This document shows positions 16,449 through 24,944 of a DNA stretch of 35,954 bases, in pieces. A program made the translations under genes and the position numbers. Source of the DNA: an uncultured Clostridia bacterium (lineage in GTDB: Bacteria; Bacillota; Clostridia; Oscillospirales; Oscillospiraceae); NCBI GenBank assembly GCA_947176425.1, contig CAMWQV010000002.1:1-35954 (forward strand), in the 5' to 3' direction. The notes under the pieces were generated by a model, which saw nothing but the letters and a program-made list of their open reading frames with translations, had not been told where the DNA came from and made no database searches. The first letter of the stretch is position 1, and each line of letters begins with the position of its first letter.

Positions 16449-17879
16449 ATGAGCAAAGACATTCAGGTCTATACCGCCATTGACGCCAAGGTCGCACCCG
16501 CGGAGCGTCTGGACATCTTGGTGCTGTCCACCGAGGGCAAGGCGGAGATGAAGACCTACAACGACCTGGATCTGATCAAGCAGGCGTTCTCCGGGAAGAA
16601 GGTCGCCAGCCTGATCGACCGGCTGTTCAACCAGGACCACACTTTGGCGGACACGCTGATCCGCAAGGTCCGCATTGCGGGCATTGACAACCCGCAGAAC
16701 ACGGGCGGCGAGCCGTCCACCCTCACTGCTGTATTCATCGGGGTGGGTACCGAGAAGCCCCTGGAACCCTCCACCACCTACTACGCCAAGTTGGGCGGCA
16801 AAGCTGTGATCCCCGTCAAGACAGGGAAGACCATTCCTGACTCGGACAACGCCTATGCGGCCCTGTTCAAGTCCGTGGCTTTCACGGCGGATGACGTGGA
16901 GTTTACCGCGAAGGTCAACAGCAACGGCGTGATCTTCACATCTACGACCAGGACGCCCATTTCCGGCTACGATGAGACAGTTGGTCTGTACGCCGATGAG
17001 AGCTGCATGGAGAGTATGGGCCTGACCGGGGCACAGCTGGTGGCGCAGAGCGGGCACGCTGATGTGACCCGCGCTGAAAACCTCGTCGCCGCCCTGGAGG
17101 CTTTGCGCGACATCGACGACGATTTCTACATCGTGCTCACCGATGTCACAGACGCGGACTGTGTGACCGCTCTGTGTGTCTGGGCTGAGAGCACCGAGCC
17201 CACCGAGGCTGCCTTGGGGGCCGGTGTGGAAGATCACCGGAAGTTCTACTTCGGCCAGACCAGTAACAAGGGGTATAGGAACACCCACGGGCGCAGCGCG
17301 GTGATCTACACTGACAAGCCTGTGACTGACTGGGCAGACGCCGCATGGGTGGGCTGTGTCGGTCCCTTCTGGCCGGAGAGCGTTACTTGGAAGTGGAAGG
17401 TGCCCGATGGTATCGCGCCGCCTGACCTGCGCGACAGTGAGCGCGACATCCTGGAGGAGAACCTGGTCAACTTCTTCACGGTGGAGTACAAGCACCAGTA
17501 CATCAAAAATGGGACCTGCGGCGATGGCAACTTCATTGATAACGTCCTGGGTGCGGACTACATCACCCACCAGATGAGGGAGAACCTCTACAATATTTTC
17601 CTGGCGAACCCCAAGATCGGCTACACCGACGCGGGCTTTGCTGTGGTGGCGTCCGGCGTGTATGCGGCGCTCAACCGCGCTACGGCGCTGCATATCATCG
17701 CCAAAGACCCGGAGAGCAATTCCGGCATCTACACCGTCACCATCCCCAAGCGTGCCGATGCCACCGATGAGCAGGCCAGGAACCGCACTATGCCCAATAT
17801 CGTCTGGGAGGCGCAGCTGGAGGGCGCGGTGCACAGTGCGAAGGTCCGGGGCACGCTGCGTGTCACGCTGAACCAGTAG
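16449..17879 (+). CDS. Contractile tail sheath protein (DUF3383-like)
   Basis: The 476-residue product has AERLDILVLSTEGKAEMKTYN near the start, a variable outer domain, then DDFYIVLTDVTDADCVTALC, RSAVIYTD and AAWVGCVGPFWPESVTWKWK, and a C-terminal beta domain NIVWEAQLEGAVHSAKVRGTLRV. This fits the sheath-like DUF3383 family, and the gene lies just before the tube gene as in other contractile tails. I use ATG 16449; GTG 16437 overlaps the likely AAGGAG ribosome site. The sheath contracts to drive the tube into the cell. Confidence 0.85.
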   Translation: MSKDIQVYTAIDAKVAPAERLDILVLSTEGKAEMKTYNDLDLIKQAFSGKKVASLIDRLFNQDHTLADTLIRKVRIAGIDNPQNTGGEPSTLTAVFIGVGTEKPLEPSTTYYAKLGGKAVIPVKTGKTIPDSDNAYAALFKSVAFTADDVEFTAKVNSNGVIFTSTTRTPISGYDETVGLYADESCMESMGLTGAQLVAQSGHADVTRAENLVAALEALRDIDDDFYIVLTDVTDADCVTALCVWAESTEPTEAALGAGVEDHRKFYFGQTSNKGYRNTHGRSAVIYTDKPVTDWADAAWVGCVGPFWPESVTWKWKVPDGIAPPDLRDSERDILEENLVNFFTVEYKHQYIKNGTCGDGNFIDNVLGADYITHQMRENLYNIFLANPKIGYTDAGFAVVASGVYAALNRATALHIIAKDPESNSGIYTVTIPKRADATDEQARNRTMPNIVWEAQLEGAVHSAKVRGTLRVTLNQ

Positions 17880-17893
17880 GGAGGTAAAAGATT

Positions 17894-18316
17894 ATGGCAA
17901 CCAACGCAAACGGCATTGAAGTCGCAACCTACGACCCCCGAAAGGTCAATCTGATCCTCAATGGCAAAATCATCACTGGCTTTTCCAGTGACGGTGTGAT
18001 CACCATCTCCAGGAACGAAGACATCGTGAGCACTACCGTCGGTGTCAAGGGGGACGTGGCCTACTCCGAGAACGCCAACGAGAGCGGCAACATCGCCTTT
18101 ACTCTGATGGATACGTCCAGCTCCCTGCCCTACGTCCGTGAGCTGGCGCTGAAGCGCCGGCCTGTGCAGATTACCATCACCAACGCCAACGACGTGGGCG
18201 CGGTTCAGGTGGCGGAGGAGGACTGCCGCGTCCTCAAGCCCGCTGATGCCAACGCCGGTAAGGAAGTGGGTGGGCAGCAGATCAACATCTTTGTTCCGTT
18301 CCTGAATTTCCGGTAA
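17894..18316 (+). CDS. Tail tube protein (DUF3277-like)
   Basis: The 140-residue protein begins with YDPRKVNLILNGKIITGFSS and continues EDIVSTTVGVKGDVAYSENAN and SGNIAFTLMDTSSS. These conserved blocks match DUF3277 tube proteins that pair with DUF3383 sheaths. It forms the inner tube of the contractile tail. GGGAGG lies upstream of ATG 17894. The position between sheath and tail chaperone is the standard one. Confidence 0.85.
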   Translation: MATNANGIEVATYDPRKVNLILNGKIITGFSSDGVITISRNEDIVSTTVGVKGDVAYSENANESGNIAFTLMDTSSSLPYVRELALKRRPVQITITNANDVGAVQVAEEDCRVLKPADANAGKEVGGQQINIFVPFLNFR

Positions 18317-18382
18317 GGTATGAAAATCTTGAACTGGCCCAAGCGGCCCAAAAGTTTAACCGAAAAGGGGTACAGAAAGTAT

Positions 18383-18652
18383 ATGGCTAAAACAAAGAAG
18401 ATCACCATCGGGGCGCAGGAGTTTGAGCTCCAGAGCGTTTCCCCGTCCTGGTACTACGATTTCAACGACGAGTGCGGCAACACCGGCGGCGGCAAGCGCA
18501 AGAGCGTCAAGTACATGGACGGGATGTTCCGCAACTGTGTCATCAGCCCGCCGGAGGTCAAGGCCGACGGCATGAAATACTTCGATGAGAAGGAGGACCT
18601 CCGCACGGCGGAGAAGCTGATCGCGGAGATTGAGACCTTTCTTAGAAGCTGA
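18383..18652 (+). CDS. Tail assembly chaperone, upstream (G-type) frame
   Basis: The 89-residue product, MAKTKKITIGAQEFELQSVSP onward, ends KLIAEIETFLRS and is followed by an overlapping short frame, the classic layout of tail chaperones between tube and tape measure. I choose ATG 18383 with AAGGGG 12 nt upstream; ATG 18320 in the same frame would add 21 residues and has a weaker site. It probably binds the tape measure during assembly and makes a longer form by +1 frameshifting near 18638-18644. Confidence 0.75.
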   Translation: MAKTKKITIGAQEFELQSVSPSWYYDFNDECGNTGGGKRKSVKYMDGMFRNCVISPPEVKADGMKYFDEKEDLRTAEKLIAEIETFLRS

Positions 18653-18845
18653 GCAGTCTGTCCCGGAGGCACGGAGGCGGGCCAGGGCCAAGAAAGAGTT
18701 TTGGTGCATGGTCTGGTCCGGGAACGGCGTCACCTACACCGAAATGATGCGGATGGACCTGGCCGAATACCGCGAGGCGGTGGAGGCTAAGGTTCTCTAC
18801 ATCGACGTCTGGAGGCCGCAGGCGAAAAAGAGGGCAAATAGGTAG
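18630..18845 (+). CDS. Tail assembly chaperone, downstream frame (probably reached by +1 frameshift)
   Basis: This frame is open from 18621, just after an in-frame TGA, and has no good start: TTG 18630 lacks a ribosome site and ATG 18708 would lose a third of it. Overlap with the upstream gene is 18621-18652. A +1 slip at TTT-C (18638-18641) or at CTT-A (18641-18644) would join the frames, both giving the same junction ...ETFLEAEQ and a 153-residue fusion. The extension includes EFWCMVWSGNGVTYTEMM and AEYREAVEAKVLYIDVWRP. Tail chaperones commonly use frameshifting, though the direction and site vary by phage. Confidence 0.65.
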   Translation: MRPFLEAEQSVPEARRRARAKKEFWCMVWSGNGVTYTEMMRMDLAEYREAVEAKVLYIDVWRPQAKKRANR

Positions 18846-18878
18846 CCACTCGTTGTGTGTGGAAGGAGGTGGGGCGGA

Positions 18879-21800
18879 GTGGACGACGCGAGAGATCTTC
18901 AATATGGCATCAGCTTCGATACCGGGGACGCGGATGGTTCGCTTGACCAGCTGAATGACAGTGTTGAGCAGCTGGAACAGCGGTTTGGCGCGGCTGAGAT
19001 GGGTGCGCAGAGGATGGGAGCTGGTGCCGTCTCCGCCTGCGACAGCGGCGCGGCCGGGGCCGAACGCTTTACGGGGGCCGTAGACCGTACCAGCGGGGCT
19101 ATGGACGATATGGCCGGCGCTACCGAGTCCGCGGCAAATACTGCCCGCCAGTTCGGCGGCGGACTGGATGACGCGGGAAACGATGCAAACGCCTTCCGGG
19201 ACAGCATCCGGGAGACAGCGGAGGGGGCCGAGAGCCTGGGCGCTGCTTTCCGGGAGACGATGGCCGGCGGCCTGGAGGCCGGGCAGAGTATCGCCAGGAG
19301 CTTCGGCACCGGCCTTACCGGGGCCATCGACTTCTCCCGAAATAAGGTCAGAACCTTTGTGAACGATACCGTCAAGGGCGCTCAGAACATCGCCACGAAA
19401 TTCCGCCACCCAATCAAGACGATCCGCCAGGAGCTGGTGAAGGCCCTGCACGGGGCCAGAAGCAGCACGGAGGACTTGGGGGACGAGGCAGACGACGCCG
19501 GGGATGACCTGCGCGATATGGGTGTGGCGGGTGAGGCTGCCGGAAATCAGGTATCCGAGGCGATCAAAAGTGTGGTGGCCTCATTTATCGGATTTGAGGC
19601 CATCAAGCAGGGCATTGACCTCCTGAAGCAGTTCGGGGCCGCTGCCCTGTCCGCCTACTCCCAGACCGAGACCACCGCAAAGCAATTCGACACCCTGTTC
19701 TCCACGGAGGCAGCGGCGTGGGTGGACAACTACGCCGATGCTGTTCACCGAAGCATTGGCGAGGTCCAGGGGTTCATGGTGCAGAACAGCGCCATGTACA
19801 AGGCCCTGGGTATCACTGGGGATGCAGCTGAGGAGTTATCCACCCTCACCACATCGCTGGCCTACGACCTGGGCAACGCCTTTTCCATGGATGATGCCGA
19901 GGCCCTTGGCCTCATTCAGAGCGCCATCCAGGGGGATACTGCGGCCCTCGACGCCTACGGTGTCGCGCTGGATGAAACTGTCCTGAAGCAGAGCGCGGCG
20001 GCTCTGGGCCTGGGTAAGAACATTGATGAGCTGGACGACGCCGCTATGGCCCAGGTGCGGCTCAATGCCATCCTGGAGCAGAGCGGGGCCATCCAGAGAG
20101 CCGCTGTGGAGCAGACCGGCGGGCTGACCAACAGCCTGAAAAGTCTGAACGGTGAGTGGTCCAATTTTCTGGTCACAGCCGGTGGGAAATTTGCCCCCGT
20201 CCTCGAAAATGTCGTGAGTTCCGTTGTGGACAGCTGGCCCACGGTTGAACCCATGCTCTTGTCCTTTGTCGATGTGCTGGCCGGCGGGCTCAGTGGTGTG
20301 GCGCCCACGTTGATACAGCTGGCGCAAAACCTCATCCCGTCCGTCGTGAGCGTCCTGGGCACTCTGAGCAGCGCCGCTGGTCCGGTCCTGTCAGTATTCA
20401 CCGAGATTGCAGGGTCTGCGCTACCGCCGCTGGTCGAGATCATCAACAGCCTGGCCTCTTACGTTGTGCCGCCGTTTATCTCGACGCTTCAGGTACTCAA
20501 CACCAACGTGATTCAGCCGCTGATTCCGGTCATTCAGCAGGTGGCTACGCAGGTGCTTCCTGTATTCGGTCAGGCCTTTTCTGCGGCGGGTCAGATCATC
20601 GGCCAGTTAGCCTCGTCTGTCCTCCCACCGCTGGTGCAGATTTTAGGGGTGCTCATGCAGGCAGCACAGCCCCTCATTTCGGTAGCCCAGAATTTTATTT
20701 CTGTACTGCTGCCGCCGTTGATGTCCCTGATTTCCGCAGCGGGCCGCATCCTGTCCGGCGTCGTACTTCCGGCTGTGAGTAACCTGTCCCCAGTCCTTTC
20801 TGTGGCGGCGGATATTTTGGGCGTGATCACCGACACTCTGGCAAAAACTGTAGGCTGGATGGCCGATGGTGCGGGCAAGGTGGCGGACTTCTTTAGCGGC
20901 CTGTTTGGGGGCGCGAAAGAAAGCAGTGCCGCTGTGGAGGAATTGGGCAACAGTGTGACCGGCCTGGGAGCGGCAACTGAAAGCGTCAAGTCCCCGGATA
21001 TTGAGATACCTGAACCAGAAATTCCAGATATCCCAACGCTTACTGTACCTGTGGAGACCGCGCCCTTTGAGATGCCGGACTTCACAGCGGACATTGCGCC
21101 GCTGTCCATCCCGGTTATGGCTGAGATCCCTGAGATCACACCCCCGGCTGTGGAGGCAGTCAACATCCCTGTCACCGTGGAGAAACCCATCATTCCGGAG
21201 CCGGAGGTCAAGGCGGTGGAGCTGCCGGTCACGGTCAAAAAACCGGTGATCCCAGAGCCGGACATTGAGCCAGTAGTGCTGCCGGTGAAGGCGGAGAAGC
21301 CCGATATACCCAAGCTGGATATCCCCTCGATTGTCATCCCTGTTACGGCTGAGAAGCCTGCCATCCCGGAGCCGGATGTCTCCCCGGTTACGATACCGGC
21401 GACGGTTGAGGTTGCCACTATGGAACCCCCAGTGCTGGAGCCTGTAACCCTTCCGGTAAATGTGGAGAGGCCAGTTATCCCGGAACCGGAGATCGTGCCA
21501 GTCACCATTCCTGTGTCAATTCAGAAGCCAGTCATCCCGGAGCCTGAGCCGCCAGAGATGCCTACGCTTGAGCTGGGGGCGGTGGATACTGCACCCTTCA
21601 CGCAGTCTGTCATGAAGGCTGTGCAGGATGCGGGACTTGCAGGCCAAGCGTCTGCAAAGGCAGTCCAAACTTTCTATGGAAACGCCATGGATGATATTGG
21701 CGCAGCGGCGTCCAGCACCTACACCAAAGCCGCCGATGCTGCTGAAAATAGCTGGGCCCGCATGATAGACGCCGCTCGGGATGGGGCGCGGAGCATTATT

Positions 21801-22217
21801 TCCAGCTTCCAGGACATTGGAGCTGCCGCCAGTCAGGCGGGGAACATGAAACTCTCCATTTCCTCTGTGAGTATCCCAAGCCATGCCAAGGGAACCAACT
21901 CCTTTGAAGGCGGCTGGACTCGAATGAACGAGGAGGGCGGCGAGCTGGCCTACCTGCCCAGCGGGTCAGCGATCATCCCGGCAGACCAGACAGATAAAAT
22001 CATCAACAATGCCGCCAGCTCCAGCGAGTCTGTAAGCTACACTGACAGCTCCACCTTCTCCCCTCAGCTGAGTATCGTCATGGGGCAGGGCGGCGGAGCT
22101 GTAGACGAAGAGACCCTGCTGAGAAAAATCCAGGCTTTGATGGAGCAATTCTACCGTGAAAAGAAGGAAGAAGAGGCTCACAGGAACGCCCTACAGGGCG
22201 GATATACACGACGATAG
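18879..22217 (+). CDS. Tail tape measure protein with proline-rich repeats
   Basis: The 1112-residue protein starts at GTG 18879, eight bases after AAGGAGGT; the frame from 18855 lies within that site. An Ala/Gly-rich helical N-terminus is followed by IGEVQGFMVQNSAMYKALGI and QSAIQGDTAALDAYGVALDE, typical of phage tape measures. Residues about 443-682 are very hydrophobic with recurring LPPLVxI-type segments that could cross a membrane. Residues 761-893 hold seven 19-residue proline repeats. The C-terminus has AKGTNSFEGGWTRMNEEGG and GSAIIPADQT, a common tape-measure ending. It sets tail length and probably helps DNA cross the cell envelope. Confidence 0.93.
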   Translation: MDDARDLQYGISFDTGDADGSLDQLNDSVEQLEQRFGAAEMGAQRMGAGAVSACDSGAAGAERFTGAVDRTSGAMDDMAGATESAANTARQFGGGLDDAGNDANAFRDSIRETAEGAESLGAAFRETMAGGLEAGQSIARSFGTGLTGAIDFSRNKVRTFVNDTVKGAQNIATKFRHPIKTIRQELVKALHGARSSTEDLGDEADDAGDDLRDMGVAGEAAGNQVSEAIKSVVASFIGFEAIKQGIDLLKQFGAAALSAYSQTETTAKQFDTLFSTEAAAWVDNYADAVHRSIGEVQGFMVQNSAMYKALGITGDAAEELSTLTTSLAYDLGNAFSMDDAEALGLIQSAIQGDTAALDAYGVALDETVLKQSAAALGLGKNIDELDDAAMAQVRLNAILEQSGAIQRAAVEQTGGLTNSLKSLNGEWSNFLVTAGGKFAPVLENVVSSVVDSWPTVEPMLLSFVDVLAGGLSGVAPTLIQLAQNLIPSVVSVLGTLSSAAGPVLSVFTEIAGSALPPLVEIINSLASYVVPPFISTLQVLNTNVIQPLIPVIQQVATQVLPVFGQAFSAAGQIIGQLASSVLPPLVQILGVLMQAAQPLISVAQNFISVLLPPLMSLISAAGRILSGVVLPAVSNLSPVLSVAADILGVITDTLAKTVGWMADGAGKVADFFSGLFGGAKESSAAVEELGNSVTGLGAATESVKSPDIEIPEPEIPDIPTLTVPVETAPFEMPDFTADIAPLSIPVMAEIPEITPPAVEAVNIPVTVEKPIIPEPEVKAVELPVTVKKPVIPEPDIEPVVLPVKAEKPDIPKLDIPSIVIPVTAEKPAIPEPDVSPVTIPATVEVATMEPPVLEPVTLPVNVERPVIPEPEIVPVTIPVSIQKPVIPEPEPPEMPTLELGAVDTAPFTQSVMKAVQDAGLAGQASAKAVQTFYGNAMDDIGAAASSTYTKAADAAENSWARMIDAARDGARSIISSFQDIGAAASQAGNMKLSISSVSIPSHAKGTNSFEGGWTRMNEEGGELAYLPSGSAIIPADQTDKIINNAASSSESVSYTDSSTFSPQLSIVMGQGGGAVDEETLLRKIQALMEQFYREKKEEEAHRNALQGGYTRR
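21159..21557 (+). repeat. Seven coding repeats of 57 bp (19 residues) in the tape measure gene
   Basis: Seven consecutive 19-residue units follow the pattern V-x-[IL]-P-V-x-x-x-[KR]-P-x-I-P-E-P, for example VNIPVTVEKPIIPEPEVKA and VELPVTVKKPVIPEPDIEP. Unit 5 is the most divergent and unit 3 replaces PEP with PKL. The DNA copies have diverged, so this is an old protein-level repeat and not a fresh duplication. Confidence 0.85.
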
Positions 22218-22228
22218 GAGGGGTTCGC

Positions 22229-22831
22229 ATGGCTTACATCATTTCTGGTCAGTGCGGTGTGGTGCGCCTGGATCCCCGGCAGACGGGCATTGTCTCGGCT
22301 GAAAGTGCCCAATACTCCAGTAAGGTGACCTCCAACCCTGTGGAAAGTGGTAGCGACATTAACGATCATGTAGTGACAAATCCAGAGAAGTACACCGTGA
22401 CTGGAGTGACTATTGGTGGTAATGCTGTCAGCATTCTCAATCAAATGTGGAAGATGGGGGACATTCTGGAGTACGCCGGGCGCATCCACGTCTCCTCCTG
22501 TGTCATCACAGACCTGAAGCAGGATATTTCGGCAAAAAACAGGGACGGTGTCAGCTTCACACTCCAGCTCCAGGTGGTCAACATCACCTCAGCCGGGTAT
22601 GTCCCGACGGGTGAACTGCTTATGAGCATGCAGGACGCGGGGGCCGGGACGAGTGCGGCCATCGGCGGCACTAACCAGACAAAAGCGACTGCGGCGGACG
22701 GCTTGAAGACCACAACTGCCCAGACGATCAGTGCCAGTGCTTACACCAACTATGTCAAGGGCTATGCCTCCAAGCCCGCCGGGAGCAGTGGGCCGTCCTC
22801 ACGCAAGCAGGCGTCCTTCAGCGCGGCGTAG
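22229..22831 (+). CDS. Distal tail / Dit-like protein
   Basis: The 200-residue protein has SAQYSSKVTSNPVESGSDIN followed by VVTNPEKYTVTGVTIGG, the pattern of the N-terminal domain of Dit-like proteins in which an ESG-containing strand precedes a beta barrel. Its C-terminal 70 residues are Ser/Thr/Ala-rich and low in complexity. It lies between tape measure and baseplate plug, where a tail-end or hub-adaptor protein is expected. AGGAGGGG precedes ATG 22229. The exact family is uncertain. Confidence 0.7.
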   Translation: MAYIISGQCGVVRLDPRQTGIVSAESAQYSSKVTSNPVESGSDINDHVVTNPEKYTVTGVTIGGNAVSILNQMWKMGDILEYAGRIHVSSCVITDLKQDISAKNRDGVSFTLQLQVVNITSAGYVPTGELLMSMQDAGAGTSAAIGGTNQTKATAADGLKTTTAQTISASAYTNYVKGYASKPAGSSGPSSRKQASFSAA

Positions 22832-22845
22832 GGGGGCGTGAAGAG

Positions 22846-23202
22846 TTGGAACTGATTGATCTGAGCAATTCCGTTGACTACATCGGTGTGGATACATCGA
22901 AGGTGCCATACAACTTCTCAGTGAAGCTGGAGGACCGTACCTACACCTTCTCCATCCGCTACAACGCGCAGGGCGGTTTTTTTACCGCTGATTTGTCCAT
23001 CACCGCTACTGGGGAGGTGCTGGTTTATGGAGACATTATCCGGTATGGCCGCCCCATGTTCAATTCGGTGGAGGATGATCGCTTTCCCATCCCGGTTATC
23101 ATCCCCCGGTGCCTTACTGGAGATGATATCCACGAGATTACCTGGGACAACTTCGGGAAGCAGGTCAAGCTCTATCTTTACGAGAGGAGAGGCGGCACAT
23201 GA
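22846..23202 (+). CDS. Baseplate plug-like protein (118 aa)
   Basis: The product shows YNFSVKLEDRTYTFSIRYNA, FFTADLSITATGEVLVYGD and GRPMFNSVEDDRFPIPVIIP, matching small phage baseplate plug proteins found next to hub genes. These sit at the tail end near the hub. The start is TTG 22846 after a G-rich stretch (GGGGGG near 22831-22836). The stop overlaps the next gene's ATG (ATGA). Confidence 0.72.
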   Translation: MELIDLSNSVDYIGVDTSKVPYNFSVKLEDRTYTFSIRYNAQGGFFTADLSITATGEVLVYGDIIRYGRPMFNSVEDDRFPIPVIIPRCLTGDDIHEITWDNFGKQVKLYLYERRGGT

Positions 23203-24038
23203 CATTTTGGAAACGTTCTGCCAATCTTCAGATTGGACCAAAACTCTACAACCTCTCAAACCTGTACTTCACCTTTGACGTACCGTTCACCGATTCCGAG
23301 GAGCTGGGTACCGCTACCATTACAGCGCACAACCTGTCCAAGTCCACACGGAGCGCCATTAAGCGGGGCATGGTTGTCATCCTGAACGCCGGGTATGAGG
23401 GGGACATCGGCTGTATATTTGTGGGAAAAATATCCCGCGCCGCCAGCAAGCAGCAGGGGACGGAATGGATCACCACCATCACCGCCGCCGAAGCGCTGGA
23501 TGAGTGGCTGACCTCTGAGGTCAATAAGACCTATGCAGCTGGGAGCAAGGCCAGCGCGATAGTAAAGGACCTGCTGAACATCTTCGGTGTGGAGATTGGC
23601 GCCTTTGAACTGGTGGTGGATATGGAATACCCCAGGGGGAAGGTATGTAAGGGCAAAGTCAAGGACGTAGTGAAGGAGATCGTCACGCTTGACTGCAAAA
23701 GCAGATTCCTCATTCGCAACGGTACTGTCATCATCAACAACCCCAATGATGGGCAGAACATGGGCTATTTGCTGTCCCCCTCGACTGGGCTGCTGAAAGC
23801 AACGGAGGAAGTGGAGGACACCGAACCGGTCACCAACCAGACCACCATTGATGATGGGAATGAGCCGGAGGAACAGACCTATAAACGGCGCTGCCTGCTC
23901 AATTACCACCTGGGTCCCGCTGATGTGGTGGGGATAAGCAGCAATAGCCTGAATGGGGCGTTCCTCATCAAGTCAGGCCGTCATACTGGGGACCCGACTG
24001 GGGACTGGATGACCGAAATCGAGGTGAAACCGGTGTGA
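23199..24038 (+). CDS. Baseplate hub protein (gp27/XkdQ-like)
   Basis: This 279-residue protein opens with a beta-rich domain (YFTFDVPFTDSEELGTATIT, RGMVVILNAGYEGDIGCIFV) followed by ITTITAAEALDEWLTSEVNK, SAIVKDLLNIFGV and a domain ending KRRCLLNYHLGPADVVGIS. The pattern suits hub proteins that connect tube and central spike. It precedes the Gp138-like spike gene, overlapping it by four bases. Hub function is inferred from layout and gene order. Confidence 0.75.
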   Translation: MTFWKRSANLQIGPKLYNLSNLYFTFDVPFTDSEELGTATITAHNLSKSTRSAIKRGMVVILNAGYEGDIGCIFVGKISRAASKQQGTEWITTITAAEALDEWLTSEVNKTYAAGSKASAIVKDLLNIFGVEIGAFELVVDMEYPRGKVCKGKVKDVVKEIVTLDCKSRFLIRNGTVIINNPNDGQNMGYLLSPSTGLLKATEEVEDTEPVTNQTTIDDGNEPEEQTYKRRCLLNYHLGPADVVGISSNSLNGAFLIKSGRHTGDPTGDWMTEIEVKPV

Positions 24039-24544
24039 GTCGGAACAGCTATAGCGTAGAAAACCAGGAGCAAAAGGCCCTCCTGGAGAGTGTCCGCGTG
24101 TCCGCTATGTGCAAGGTGACGGCGTTCGACAGTGCTGCCATGACGGTGGACGTTCAGCCGCTTTCCAAGGTCCTGGACGGCGGGGTTTACCGGACGCCGC
24201 CCCCTGTGCTGGGAGTCCCCATTGCCATGATCCGGGGCGGAGGGTTCTTTCTGCGGCCCTGGTACAAGGCGGGGGATGTGGGCATTATCGTCTACGCCGA
24301 CCACGACATCGACCGAATCGCCGAGGCCGGGAAGGAGTGCCGACCCAACACCGAGCGCAACCACGGGGAAGAGGACGCATTTTTTGTCGGAGCCTTCGTC
24401 CCCAAGAGCAACCCTATCAGCGGCGTGCCGGATGAGGCGCTGGTACTCTCCACCGAGGGTGGGGGCGTGTATATCGCTGTTTGCAAAGATAAGGTCAAAA
24501 TCAAGGGAAATGTTGAGGTGGAAGGGACCGTCCAGGAGGTTTGA
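24035..24544 (+). CDS. Gp138-like baseplate spike protein
   Basis: The 169-residue product includes RVSAMCKVTAFDSAAMTVDV, an OB-fold-type segment (GVPIAMIRGGGFFLRPWYKA, GDVGIIVYADHDIDR) and a short beta-rich end (KDKVKIKGNVEVEGT) that would start a triple-stranded beta helix. This is the organisation of Gp138-type membrane-piercing spikes of contractile tails. The start is GTG 24035, coupled to the hub stop. The short beta region implies a stubby spike. Confidence 0.8.
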   Translation: MSRNSYSVENQEQKALLESVRVSAMCKVTAFDSAAMTVDVQPLSKVLDGGVYRTPPPVLGVPIAMIRGGGFFLRPWYKAGDVGIIVYADHDIDRIAEAGKECRPNTERNHGEEDAFFVGAFVPKSNPISGVPDEALVLSTEGGGVYIAVCKDKVKIKGNVEVEGTVQEV

Positions 24545-24572
24545 CCTCCAACCGCGACGAGGAGGGATGTCT

Positions 24573-24944
24573 ATGGCAAAGATAACTGTTTTGAAGCTGG
24601 ACCCGGACAGCCGGGACCTGTGCTTTGACAGTGAGGGTCTGCTCGACATTCTGGAGGACGGTGCAGCCATCGCGCAGAATATCCGCAACAACCTCAACAC
24701 ATGGAAGGGCGAATTTGAGCTTGACACCTCCCACGGTACTGAGTGGGAGCGTGTCGTGGGCCAACCCCTTTCAGGCATTGAGGATGAGGCGGACGATGTG
24801 CTCCGGACATCCATTTTCCAGGAGCCTTATGTCCGGGAGATTAAAAGCCTCACCCCCCTTGTAGAGGGGCGCACCATTGGGGCGGAGTTCTACGGCACAT
24901 TGTATGACGGTTCTGCCATCAGAGTGGAGGCGAGGAGCGGATGA
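24573..24944 (+). CDS. Baseplate wedge protein (gp25-like)
   Basis: This 123-residue protein has DGAAIAQNIRNNLNTWKGEF followed by VGQPLSGIEDEADDVLRTSI and VREIKSLTPL, typical of gp25/DUF2634-like wedge subunits that begin sheath polymerisation. ATG 24573 is preceded by GGAGGG at 24561-24566; ATG 24567 is too close to that site. It lies directly before the baseplate J gene and overlaps it by ATGA, the usual order. Confidence 0.83.
   Translation: MAKITVLKLDPDSRDLCFDSEGLLDILEDGAAIAQNIRNNLNTWKGEFELDTSHGTEWERVVGQPLSGIEDEADDVLRTSIFQEPYVREIKSLTPLVEGRTIGAEFYGTLYDGSAIRVEARSG

Noticed and set aside
16395-17834. 479-residue open frame on the - strand opposite the tail sheath gene
   Set aside because: Same cause: shadow of a long GC-rich gene, no ribosome site and no recognisable domain.
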